DNA from: Deltaproteobacteria bacterium
GTDB taxonomy: Bacteria > Desulfobacterota > Desulfarculia > Desulfarculales > Desulfarculaceae
Direction of reading: 5' to 3'
Assembly: GCA_021811275.1 (NCBI GenBank)
Contig: JAJZPI010000002.1
Span: 1 to 64,000, forward strand
DNA length: 64,000 nt
The position numbers and the translations under genes are program-made. The notes below the pieces were generated by a model. That model saw only the letters and a list, made by a program, of their open reading frames with translations. It searched no databases and was not told the origin of the DNA. Below, one piece after another: positions 27,522-35,656 of this stretch (positions within the stretch are counted from its first letter, which is position 1; each line of letters starts with the position of its first letter).

Positions 27522-27992
27522 CTAGCGCCTCGGTCCGGGTCCCCAAGGTCGCGGCGCGGGTCCCCAGGTGCGCGGACCGGGTCCCCAGGGACGCGGGCCT
27601 GGACCCCAGATGCGCGGGCCTGGTCCCCACCAGCGCGCGCCTGGTCCCCACCAGCGCGGGCCCCACCAGGGGCCGGCCCAGGGGGCGGGCCAGGGCCAGC
27701 CGCCCCAACCCCACCAGATGCTAACTTCGGGCGCGGGAACCCACCAGACCCCGGGCAGCGGCCAGACCACCGCCGGCGGCGGCGCGTAGGCCGTCCCGGG
27801 CTGGTAATAATCCGGCGGCGCTCCGATGGGCTGCTCGGTGAAGCCCTGTTCCTCCGGCCCCGGGCCGGCGGGGGCGGTCATCTGCGCCGGAGGCGGGGAA
27901 GCCACCACGTAGCCTGGGGGCGGGGCGGGGTAGACATAGCAGCCGCTCAACAACAACAACGCAGAGAGGCAACCGATAAGCCGGGCTTTCAT
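27522..27992 (-). CDS. Tryptophan/glycine/proline-repeat lipoprotein
   Basis: This is a 156-residue lipoprotein with signal LIGCLSALLLLSGC (lipobox LSGC, Cys18). The mature N-terminal half is proline/alanine-rich. From about residue 85 the sequence is dominated by aromatic repeats: WWGPRWWGPGARWWGPGPRI, continuing in seven-residue units WGPGPRx to the end. About fourteen tryptophans occur in the last 80 residues. I know no enzyme like this. Such a tail is probably extended, basic and sticky, suited to binding wall, membrane or polysaccharide. A strong terminator follows it. Confidence 0.75.
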   Translation of the reverse strand: MKARLIGCLSALLLLSGCYVYPAPPPGYVVASPPPAQMTAPAGPGPEEQGFTEQPIGAPPDYYQPGTAYAPPPAVVWPLPGVWWVPAPEVSIWWGWGGWPWPAPWAGPWWGPRWWGPGARWWGPGPRIWGPGPRPWGPGPRTWGPAPRPWGPGPRR

Positions 27993-28171
27993 TGAACCCC
28001 TCCAGAAATTGGACCTGAAAATTATTATACTCCATACGGCAGGGCCCGCACCGGTTCCGGCCAGGCGAAATCAGTTCGCCTCCCGGGCGCGCGGGGGTAT
28101 ACTTTCGGCATCCAAAAAGGCTGCCGACCACAACTGCCTGCCCGGGCGCCGGACGGAAGCTTTGGCTGGCC

Positions 28172-28232
28172 TCATGCCAAGCGGCGCTCAAGCTGCACGT
28201 TTGAACGCTGATTGGAATGATGCCAGCCTGTA
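28172..28232. repeat. Solo palindromic repeat of family 1
   Basis: TCATGCCAAGCGGCGCTCAA and its partner GTTTGAACGCTGATTGGAAT form one palindrome with the family ends. It lies upstream of the PilZ gene, within a 293-base region that otherwise shows no gene. Confidence 0.65.
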
Positions 28233-28285
28233 CCTGATAACGGGAGGTTATCGCGGGAGGCCCAAAGGAGGCTCGCGGGAGAAGC

Positions 28286-28963
28286 ATGGCAGGCGAAAAC
28301 CTCACTCACGGACTGATCGCCCACGGCAGGCTGGCCTTGGAGCCGGGCCTGCCCCTGATGTTGCGCGCCGATGAGTCCGCCGAGCAATTCCGCGCCTATT
28401 TCGTGGGGCTGCACGAGGAGAACTGCCTGGTCTTGCGCCTGCCCCCGAACGTGGGGGTGGGCTGGCAATTGGGCGACGGCTCCCTGGTCACGGCCAAGTT
28501 CCTCAACTTGGGCGCGGTCTATGGCTTCCGTTCCGAAATCCTGGGCAAGTACTTCAAGGCGCCCTTGCGCTTTCTCTTCCTCTCCATGCCCTTGCACGTG
28601 GAGAAGGTGGAGATTCGCAAGCACTTCAGGGTCAGCTGCATCCTGCCGGCCACCGTGGAGGCGCCGGGGGCCTCCACGCAAGGCATGGTCACCGACGTTG
28701 GCCTGGGAGGCATGAGGTTCGAGTGCCATACGCGGGAGAAGGCCCCGTCGGATATCAAGGAGGGAGATCGCGTCACCCTGCGCTGCCTGATGCTGGGCAT
28801 GGCCGGGGTCCAGGAGATACCCTGCCTGGTGCGCGGCGTGCGCCAGGACTCCACGCGCTCATCCCTGGGTTTGGGCTTCGACGACCTGGCCCCGGAAATC
28901 CTTGAGGCCGTCCGCGGCTATGTAAACCGGGTGGTGCGCCTGACCGAGGACGTGGACCTCTAG
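28286..28963 (+). CDS. PilZ-domain cyclic-di-GMP effector (YcgR-like)
   Basis: This 225-residue cytoplasmic protein has the two-domain layout of YcgR: an N-terminal PilZN-like beta domain (about 15-105) and a C-terminal PilZ domain (about 108-220). The binding motif RxxxR is present as RKHFR. The second motif, usually (D/N)xSxxG, reads DVGLGG, so the Ser is replaced by Gly. Relatives brake the flagellar motor or alter surface behaviour when cyclic-di-GMP is high. It lies near the GGDEF-EAL and chemoreceptor genes, which fits that role. ATG 28286 follows GGGAGAAGC. Confidence 0.88.
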   Translation: MAGENLTHGLIAHGRLALEPGLPLMLRADESAEQFRAYFVGLHEENCLVLRLPPNVGVGWQLGDGSLVTAKFLNLGAVYGFRSEILGKYFKAPLRFLFLSMPLHVEKVEIRKHFRVSCILPATVEAPGASTQGMVTDVGLGGMRFECHTREKAPSDIKEGDRVTLRCLMLGMAGVQEIPCLVRGVRQDSTRSSLGLGFDDLAPEILEAVRGYVNRVVRLTEDVDL

Positions 28964-28985
28964 CCCCACCTTGTTCGCGGCGGCC

Positions 28986-29450
28986 TCAGGGCCGATTGAG
29001 CAGGACCAGCCGCGCCCCCGGGCCCACTCCGTGGGTTTCCGCCCAGCCCGCCGGCAGCTCCAGAATCATGTCCACTTCCGTGGGCGGCCCCACCTCCCGG
29101 GGCGGCTCCTGGCCCCGGGGCGGGGGCACCCGGGGCGTCACTCCCACCACCACGCCCTCTCGCACCCAGACGAAGTCCAGGGCGAAGAGCATGTCTCGCA
29201 TGACCATGCGCCATCGGCCCAGGTAGGGATAGGCGAAGGCCATGCCCCGGCCGGGGGGCAGGCCCCGCCGCCCCGACAGGCCCAGGTAGCGCGCGCCGGG
29301 GCTGGCGGCCATCTCCAGCTCCAGCCGGGCCTCCCCCAGAACCGCCGGGATCACCGGGTTCTCGCCCTGGGCCCTGGCCGCGGGGGCCGCGCCCGAAGCC
29401 AGCAGCGCCATCAGCAAGGTGAGCAGCGCCTTGATCCCCTTGGCCCGCAT
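28986..29450 (-). CDS. DUF192 family exported protein
   Basis: This 154-residue protein has a Sec signal peptide (ALLTLLMALLASGAAPAARA, cleaved after ARA). It carries the DUF192 core ARLELEMAASPGARYLGLSG, GRGMAFAYPYLGRWRMVMRD and VDMILELPAGWAETHGV. The family is widespread in anaerobes, and its biochemical role is not established. GGGAGG lies five bases before ATG 29450; the frame runs further upstream without coding character. It is convergent with the PilZ gene and divergent from the sensor kinase. Confidence 0.85.
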   Translation of the reverse strand: MRAKGIKALLTLLMALLASGAAPAARAQGENPVIPAVLGEARLELEMAASPGARYLGLSGRRGLPPGRGMAFAYPYLGRWRMVMRDMLFALDFVWVREGVVVGVTPRVPPPRGQEPPREVGPPTEVDMILELPAGWAETHGVGPGARLVLLNRP

Positions 29451-29697
29451 GGTTACCTCCCGCCCCGGCTTGTTGTCGCCACCTGTGGCGATCAGGGCAA
29501 GGTTAAGCGCCGGGACCGTCCAGGTCAAGAGCGGCCGCCGGCCGGGGCGATTGACCATGGCAAACATATTCCTTTCATGCCAAAATAAACCGCAATTTGT
29601 CCGTGGGCTAGGCCCTGGCGATTGCTGAACTGCCCCTCGGGGAAGCTGCCGCCTCCCGTGGAGAGATGGATGCGCGTCACAGAACTTGTCGATCCTC

Positions 29698-32004
29698 ATG
29701 CTAGAAAAGCTCAACCCCTCCCGTAACTTCGGCGCCAGGCTGGTTTATTTCATAGCCGGCCTTTCCCTGGTCACGGCCCTGGCTTTTTCCCTTCTGGTGG
29801 GGGAGCGGGCCCGCCAGGACCTGACTAAATCCACCGGGGACTCCCTGGCCGAACTGGCCTTCCAGATGGTCGACAAGCTGGACCGGGGCATGTTCGAGCG
29901 CTACCGGGAGATCCAGATCATGACCACCTGGCCCCTGCTGCGCCAGGCTGACGCGGACCCGGCCCTGAAACGCGCGGTCCTGGAAAAGCTCAAGGACACC
30001 CATCCGGTGCATTCCTGGATCGCCATTACCGACGCCAAGGGGGCGGTGGTGGCGGCCACCGGGGGGCTGTTGGAGGGCCGGGACCTCTCCCACCGGCCCT
30101 GGTTCCCCGGGGCCAGGAACGGCCCCTACGTGGGCGACGTTCACGGCGCCCTCCTCCTTTCGCGCCACCTGCCCGCTCCGACGGACGGCAACCTTCGCTT
30201 CGTGGACGTGGCCGCCCCCCTGCACGATCGGGAGGGCCGCTTCATCGGAGTGCTCTGTTCCCATCTCAACTGGGAGTGGGCCAGGGAGGTGCGAAGCTCC
30301 CTGTTCCACGAGCTGCAGGGCTCCGCCGGCATCGAGGTCTTCATTCTCAACCGCAAAGGGGAAGTCATGCTGGGGCCCTCGGCTCTCGGCCAGGAGCCGC
30401 CCCCCGATCCCGGCCTGGTCGAGATGGCCAAGGCCCTGAAGGGAGGCAAGGGCTATTTCGCCAGAACTTGGCCCGACGGCCAAGTCTGCCTGACCGGACT
30501 GGCCCCTTCGTCCGGCTATCTCCAGTATCCCGGCCTGGGCTGGGTGGTGGCAGTGCGCCAGAACGTCGAAACCGCGCTGGCTCCCGCCCGTCGGCTGCAA
30601 AAGGATATTTTCAGTCTCAGCCTGACTTTGGGGCTTTTGACGGCGCTCTTGGGCTGGGCCGTGGCCCGGCGGCTCTCGCGGCCCCTGCGCTCCATCGCCG
30701 TCGCCGCCGACCAGATGCGGCAGGGGCGGACGGAACTGCGGCTCCCCACCGTCGACCGCCAGGACGAGATCGGCGTGCTGGCCCGCTCCCTGGGCGCGCT
30801 GGTCGAGTCCCTCAAACGCAGCAACGCCGAGCTGGCGGCGTCCCGCGACCTCCTGGAAGACAGGGTCCGGGAGCGCACCGCCGACCTGAGCGTGGCCAAG
30901 GACGAGCTGGAGAACGAACTGAAGCTGCGGCGCAAGGTGGAGGCCGAGCTGCGCGACAGCCAGGAAAGGCTGAACCAGGCCCAGCATCTGGCCAAACTGG
31001 GCAGCTTCGAGCAGGACCTCGCCGACGGCCGCGTTCATTTCTCCGACGAGCTGTACAACCTTCTGGGCCACCCGCCGGGGGGCGACGACCCTTCCCTGGA
31101 GGCGCTTTACCGGCGCGTTCACCCCGAGGACCTGGGCCCGCTCAAGGCCTTTTGGGACGGCCGGGAGGACGAGGCCTCCCTGAAGGTACGACTCCTGTTG
31201 GATGACGGCCAGGAGAAATATTGCCAGGCGCGGCTTTCGCGCCTGCGGGGGCCGGAAGGGACAGTCAGGGGCTGCCGCGGGGTTCTCCTGGACGCCACCG
31301 CCCGCCGGCAAGCCGAATTGCTGCGCGCCGAGGCCGAGCGCATCATGCGCCACGACCTCAAGGCCCCTTTGAACGCCATCATCAACCTGCCTCCCCTGTT
31401 GACCGACGCCGGCGGCCTCAACCCCGCCCAGGCGGAGGTGGTGGAGATGATCCAGGAGGCCGGCTTGCAGATGCTCAGCCAGATAGACGCCTCGCTGGAC
31501 ATCTACAAGATGGAGATGGGGGTCTACCAGCTGGAGCCCCTGCCCCTGGATCTGGTCGCCCTTTCCCGCCGGGTTATGCGGGAGATGGAGGGCGAGGCCC
31601 GGCGGCGGGGGGTGAAGACGGCGCTGACCCTGGACGGCCGGATGGCCGGCGAAGGGGAGTCCCTGACCGTCTCCGGGCAGGATACGCTGCTGCACGCGAT
31701 GTTGGCCAATCTGGTCAAGAACGCCGTGGAGGCCGCCCCGGCCGGCAGCCTGGTCACCGTCGATCTGGCAAGGTCCGCGGAACTCGTGGCCGCCGCCGTC
31801 CACAATCCGGGGGCGGTGCCGGAAGATGTCCGCGCACGGTTTTTCCAGAAATACGCCAGTTCCGGCAAGAAGGGCGGCATGGGGCTGGGGGCCTACTCGG
31901 CCAGGCTGATCGCCCGGGCCCACGGCGGGTCGGCCGAGTTGGAAACCTCGGAGGAGGCCGGCACCACGGTGAGGGTTTGGCTGCCCGCCGGCCCCCACCG
32001 GTAG
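29698..32004 (+). CDS. Membrane sensor histidine kinase (Cache-HAMP-PAS-HisKA-HATPase)
   Basis: This kinase of about 768 residues has TM1 (LVYFIAGLSLVTALAFSLLVG) and a periplasmic double-Cache sensor (about 45-300, with SWIAITDAKGAVVAATGG and DLSHRPWFPGA). TM2 is SLTLGLLTALLGWAVARRL. A HAMP, a coiled-coil (LEDRVRERTADLSVAKDELE) and a PAS (KLGSFEQDLADGRVHFSDEL) follow, then HisKA with IMRHDLKAPLNAIINL and HATPase_c (LANLVKNAVEAA, GGMGLGAYSARLIARAHGG). The usual DxGxG of the ATPase lid is degenerate (HNPGAVP). There is no receiver, so a separate response regulator is needed and none is adjacent. ATG 29698 is preferred; an in-frame TTG lies at 29686, and neither has a good ribosome site. Confidence 0.88.
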   Translation: MLEKLNPSRNFGARLVYFIAGLSLVTALAFSLLVGERARQDLTKSTGDSLAELAFQMVDKLDRGMFERYREIQIMTTWPLLRQADADPALKRAVLEKLKDTHPVHSWIAITDAKGAVVAATGGLLEGRDLSHRPWFPGARNGPYVGDVHGALLLSRHLPAPTDGNLRFVDVAAPLHDREGRFIGVLCSHLNWEWAREVRSSLFHELQGSAGIEVFILNRKGEVMLGPSALGQEPPPDPGLVEMAKALKGGKGYFARTWPDGQVCLTGLAPSSGYLQYPGLGWVVAVRQNVETALAPARRLQKDIFSLSLTLGLLTALLGWAVARRLSRPLRSIAVAADQMRQGRTELRLPTVDRQDEIGVLARSLGALVESLKRSNAELAASRDLLEDRVRERTADLSVAKDELENELKLRRKVEAELRDSQERLNQAQHLAKLGSFEQDLADGRVHFSDELYNLLGHPPGGDDPSLEALYRRVHPEDLGPLKAFWDGREDEASLKVRLLLDDGQEKYCQARLSRLRGPEGTVRGCRGVLLDATARRQAELLRAEAERIMRHDLKAPLNAIINLPPLLTDAGGLNPAQAEVVEMIQEAGLQMLSQIDASLDIYKMEMGVYQLEPLPLDLVALSRRVMREMEGEARRRGVKTALTLDGRMAGEGESLTVSGQDTLLHAMLANLVKNAVEAAPAGSLVTVDLARSAELVAAAVHNPGAVPEDVRARFFQKYASSGKKGGMGLGAYSARLIARAHGGSAELETSEEAGTTVRVWLPAGPHR

Positions 32005-32037
32005 GGATCGGAGGGCGTTTACCGGGCCGCCAAGGCA

Positions 32038-32067
32038 AAGGGGCTAGGCGTTTCCGCCTAACCCCTT
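32038..32067 (-). terminator. Hairpin after tRNA-Ala
   Basis: On the minus strand AAGGGGTTAGGCG pairs with CGCCTAGCCCCTT (13 bp with one G-U) around a GAAA loop, nine bases past the tRNA CCA end. The following T-tract is poor (TTTGCCTT). Confidence 0.55.
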
Positions 32068-32075
32068 GTTTTCTT

Positions 32076-32152
32076 TGGTGGAGCTGATGGGGATCGAACC
32101 CACGACCTCATGACTGCCAGTCATGCGCTCTCCCAAGCTGAGCTACAGCCCC
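32076..32152 (-). tRNA. tRNA-Ala (anticodon GGC)
   Basis: The minus strand folds as a full cloverleaf of 77 bases including an encoded CCA. The acceptor GGGGCTG/CAGCTCC has the G3-U70 wobble that marks tRNA-Ala. The anticodon stem is CATGA/TCATG with loop CTGGCAG, and the T arm is GTGGG-TTCGATC-CCCAT. It reads GCC and GCU codons. Confidence 0.97.
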
Positions 32153-32290
32153 GAGCACAACTTTCTTATCAGAGGCCCGCCGGGTTGTCAACGCTCGCCA
32201 GGGGAAAAAGGTCCCCGGGACCGCAAGGTTGGTTGACCGGGGACCCGGCTCGTGCTACAAGCCAAAATACCCGAAGTTGGGTGGTGTTAC

Positions 32291-34066
32291 ATGGATTTCC
32301 CCGAGCGGGCCTTCAGCCAGGTAGTTCACAACGATCTTCCCCTCTGGGAAAGGTGCGTGGCCTCGCCCCAGGGCCAACCCACCCTGGAAGATATCCTCAA
32401 GGTCCAGGAATTCCTGCATATCGAATCGGGGCTCCTCCATCCCTACGGCCCCGATTACCCCCTGGTGGAGCCCCGGGAGCTAACCCCGACCTTCGACGCC
32501 GCCCTGATCGAGTACAAGCACCTGCCGGCCTTCAGCATGGTGATCCTGGACCGCCCCTTGAGCTTTCAGGACGAAGGCTTCCAGTTCGACCTGCTCGTGC
32601 CCGAGGGCCAGCCCTCCGACCCCGGCAAGGCCGCCTACAACCGCCAGGTCATGCGCGAGCGCCTGCCCCGCAACCTTATCCCCGAGTTCGACCAGTCCAT
32701 GGGCCGCAAGGCCATGACCAACTTCAGCCGCTACGCCCTGCTCCTGCCCTTCCTGTTCAAGATGGACCGCGGCCACGTCATGGCCCGCGATGAGAGCGGG
32801 CGCTTCCACCTGGCCGGGGTCTTCGCCTCCTTCCCCTCGGACCTGGATGGCGAGATCAAGCGTTTCGGCCGGCATATCGGCAAGTTCGTCCCCGGGGACA
32901 ACGAGACCTACGCCAACAACCGCCGCTGGGTCTACCGCTTCCTCATGGAGCAGCTGGGCTTCCCCATCTGCGGCGAACGCCACACCAGCGCCGCCCTCTT
33001 CGCCCGCCGGCTCATGCGCCGGGGCGAGCGTTTCGTGGTCAAGGTGCTCGGCAACAGCGACCGCACCATCACCACCCTCACCAGCCTGGGGGCCCGCCGG
33101 GGGCTGCCCAGGGTGGAGAAGGTGGCCTTGGTGGCGGCGGTGGGCCTGCGCAAGGAGGCCGAGGCCAAGCTGCGCGAGGAGGGCTATTTCATCGATCCCA
33201 AGCGCAAGGCCGTGATCCTGCGCGTCCACTACGCCCAGCACCTCTACCACCCCGACAACGTGCTGGAGGACCGCGCCATGTCCGTCCTGCGCCAGGAGAT
33301 CATACACCCCCGCAACGGGAAGCTCCTGGAGATGGACGTGCTGGGCTTGAGCTACGACCGCCTCCTGGCCCTGCAGGACATCGTGCGCGGCGAGTTCCAG
33401 GGAACCATCGTCTATCACGGCCGCGAACGGGTCGAAGGCACCGCCGACGTCAAAAGCCGGCTAAAGTTCCTCTCGGCCTGGCTCAACAAGCATCGCCTGA
33501 TCCTGGCCGACTACTCCCCGGACCACTTCGAGCGCCTGCTCAGGCTCATGGCCTCCTTCCTGGACGACCCGGCCCAGGACGAGGAACTGGCCCGCCAGCC
33601 CGAGCTGCGGCAGGAGGTGGTCAAGACCATGGCCACCCTGCGCCTGAACCACCGCCTGCGCCTGCTGGAAAAGCTGGTGCAGAACCGCGCCGACGCCAGC
33701 GGGCGCAAGCTCCAGCTGGCCCATATCCTCATCATCCTGGTGCACGTGCTTTCTCAGGAGGGCGAGGAAATGGCGGCCGAGCACCCCCGCTCCCTGCGCA
33801 AGCTCTTGCGCATCTGCCGCAAGCAGCTGGCCGACCGCACCCTGCGCCGGCTGCTGGTGGCCAAGGCCCTCCGCTCCAGTTACGAGCGCGAGGTGATCAG
33901 CGAGGCCAAGATGCTCATCCACATGGTCGAGGATATGGAAGCCAAGCTGGCGGCCTTGCTGAAAACCGAGGGCCGGCCGGCCGGCGAGCACCATCCCGCC
34001 CCAGCCAAATCCGCCGAGGCCAAGCCGGCCGAGGAACAGCCCCCCGGCCGTCCGGCCGTCATTTGA
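32291..34066 (+). CDS. Large conserved-looking protein of unknown function, 591 residues
   Basis: I do not recognise a family. The protein is soluble, rich in Arg, Leu and Glu, and has no signal or membrane segment. The first half contains PAFSMVILDRPLSFQDEGFQ and NFSRYALLLPFLFKMDRGH. A middle section has RFVVKVLGNSDRTITTLTSL and HPDNVLEDRAMSVLRQEIIH. The C-terminal third is helical (FERLLRLMASFLDDPAQDEE, then several basic helices), ending in an Ala/Pro/Glu tail. Codon use matches its neighbours. It precedes moaA by about 35 bases, so the two may be co-transcribed. I chose ATG 32291; a GTG at 32252 is possible and neither start has a good ribosome site. Confidence 0.7.
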   Translation: MDFPERAFSQVVHNDLPLWERCVASPQGQPTLEDILKVQEFLHIESGLLHPYGPDYPLVEPRELTPTFDAALIEYKHLPAFSMVILDRPLSFQDEGFQFDLLVPEGQPSDPGKAAYNRQVMRERLPRNLIPEFDQSMGRKAMTNFSRYALLLPFLFKMDRGHVMARDESGRFHLAGVFASFPSDLDGEIKRFGRHIGKFVPGDNETYANNRRWVYRFLMEQLGFPICGERHTSAALFARRLMRRGERFVVKVLGNSDRTITTLTSLGARRGLPRVEKVALVAAVGLRKEAEAKLREEGYFIDPKRKAVILRVHYAQHLYHPDNVLEDRAMSVLRQEIIHPRNGKLLEMDVLGLSYDRLLALQDIVRGEFQGTIVYHGRERVEGTADVKSRLKFLSAWLNKHRLILADYSPDHFERLLRLMASFLDDPAQDEELARQPELRQEVVKTMATLRLNHRLRLLEKLVQNRADASGRKLQLAHILIILVHVLSQEGEEMAAEHPRSLRKLLRICRKQLADRTLRRLLVAKALRSSYEREVISEAKMLIHMVEDMEAKLAALLKTEGRPAGEHHPAPAKSAEAKPAEEQPPGRPAVI

Positions 34067-34101
34067 CGCTGCGGCCCGCCGGGGCTACACTTCCTTCAGC
34101 C

Positions 34102-35142
34102 ATGCGAGAACCACTTCCCAGCGCCGGCCCGCCGCCCGGGCTCCTGATCGACCGCTTCGGGCGGCGCCTGCACTACCTGCGCTTGTCCATAACCGACCGC
34201 TGCAACCTGAGCTGCCTCTACTGCATGCCCAGCCAGGGCATGGCCAAGCTCCCCCACGAGGAAGTGCTCTCCCTGGAGGAGCTGGCCCGGGTGGCCCGCG
34301 TGGCCGTCTCCCTGGGCGTGGACAAGATCAGACTCACCGGCGGCGAGCCCCTGGTGCGCCGCAACCTGGCCTCGCTTTTGGCCGAGCTGGACGCCCTCAA
34401 GCCCCGGCCCGACCTGCGCCTGACCACCAACGGCCTGCTCCTGGCCGACAACCTGGACCTGCTCGTGGCCCACGGCGTCTCCACGGTCAATGTTAGCCTG
34501 GACACACTCAAGCCCGAGCGCTACGGCCCCATCACCGGGCTGGGCGCCGAGGAAGGCCGTCGCGCCTTCGCCCGGGTCTGGGAAGGCATCGAGGCCGCCC
34601 TGGCCGGAGGCAAGCTGGCGGTCAAGATCAACGCCGTGCTCCTGGCCGGGGTCAACGACGACGAGGCCCGCGACTTCGCTCGGCTCACCCTGGATCGGCC
34701 CCTGGCCGTGCGCTTCATCGAATACATGCCCGTGGGCCGGCGCACCCCCTTCCAGGCCCAGCGCTTCCTGCCCGCCGAGGAAATGCTCCAGGACCTGCGC
34801 GGCATGGGCAACCTGGTTCCCCTGCCCGCCCGCCCAGGCGACGGACCCGCCCAGCGCTACAAACTGGAGAACGCGGCCGGCGAGCTGGGGGTTATCACCG
34901 CGCTCACCAGCCACTTCTGCGCCGCCTGCAACCGTTTGCGTCTCTCTGCCGAGGGCCAGCTCGTCCCCTGCCTCTTCTCCGACCAGACCCTGGATATCAA
35001 ATCTCTCCTGCGCGGCGAGGCCGATGACGCCAAGCTGGCCGAGGCCATGCTCGCCGCCGCCGCCGCCAAGCCCGAGCACCACCAGCAAAACGCCAACAGC
35101 CACCGCTCCGCCGGCTGCCAGATGTCCCGCCTCGGCGGCTAG
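34102..35142 (+). CDS. moaA: GTP 3',8-cyclase (molybdenum cofactor biosynthesis protein A)
   Basis: This 346-residue radical-SAM enzyme converts GTP to 3',8-cyclo-GTP, the first step to molybdopterin. The SAM-binding cluster is CNLSCLYC. The GGE motif is in RLTGGEPLVRRNL. The C-terminal second 4Fe-4S cluster that binds GTP is C-x2-C-x13-C (HFCAACNRLRLSAEGQLVPC). The protein ends in MSRLGG, keeping the terminal Gly-Gly needed for catalysis. ATG 34102 is chosen; the frame also reaches a TTG overlapping the previous stop. It supplies cofactor for enzymes such as the oxidoreductase at 9.6 kb. Confidence 0.95.
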   Translation: MREPLPSAGPPPGLLIDRFGRRLHYLRLSITDRCNLSCLYCMPSQGMAKLPHEEVLSLEELARVARVAVSLGVDKIRLTGGEPLVRRNLASLLAELDALKPRPDLRLTTNGLLLADNLDLLVAHGVSTVNVSLDTLKPERYGPITGLGAEEGRRAFARVWEGIEAALAGGKLAVKINAVLLAGVNDDEARDFARLTLDRPLAVRFIEYMPVGRRTPFQAQRFLPAEEMLQDLRGMGNLVPLPARPGDGPAQRYKLENAAGELGVITALTSHFCAACNRLRLSAEGQLVPCLFSDQTLDIKSLLRGEADDAKLAEAMLAAAAAKPEHHQQNANSHRSAGCQMSRLGG

Positions 35143-35420
35143 CCGGGTGCCCCGGCGGGCGTAACGGGCCGGGGAGGCCGTGCTGGGGGCGAACCTGGCG
35201 CGCTACCGTTCAACGCTGGCTGGGGCTCATGAAGGGTTGGCCGGCGTCAGGATAACCCGCCTTGCGGCACAGGCCTTATACCAAGTCGCACCTATGACAG
35301 GCACGCGTTGGTCAAGGGTTCATTTTTCACGGCTAACGGTTTTGATTATGTAGGGAGCTCGTCGCCAAGCATTTATTCGTGCTCGCGGATAGGCGGCGCA
35401 GTGTTACGCATACGATAATA
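35143..35420. other. Gene-free stretch after moaA
   Basis: I see no gene. It contains pieces of GGCGGGTTA-type repeat (near 35220-35265) and an AT-richer section (35270-35420). The composite repeat at 35421 follows. Confidence 0.4.
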
Positions 35421-35656
35421 GCAATACGCGATCAAAACCATCCATGGCCTTGATCGCCGGTCAGCGGGGCCAAAGCGTGGTCCGACCCCACAAGGCAAGC
35501 CTTGTGGGGACCCAGGTTTTGCCCTGCCTCGCGATCGCTTGCGCCCTTGGCGGGCCATCCCCGGGGCCCCCAGCCAACTTGCCGGCTGGGGTGAGCCTTG
35601 GCCCGCATGCCAAATCAGCGTTCAAGGTTATCCTTTGAACGCTGATTGGTATCAGG
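35421..35656. repeat. Long composite palindromic element (family 1), inverted
   Basis: Read left to right it shows GCGATCAAAACCATCCATGG with its pair TTGATCGCC, a hairpin CCCCACAAGGC-AAG-CCTTGTGGGG near 35488, a hairpin CCCCAGCC/GGCTGGGG near 35570, and ATCAGCGTTCAA...TTGAACGCTGAT (35614-35646). It finishes in TTGGTATCAG, which overlaps the TGA stop of the TPR gene (35652-35654). Confidence 0.75.
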
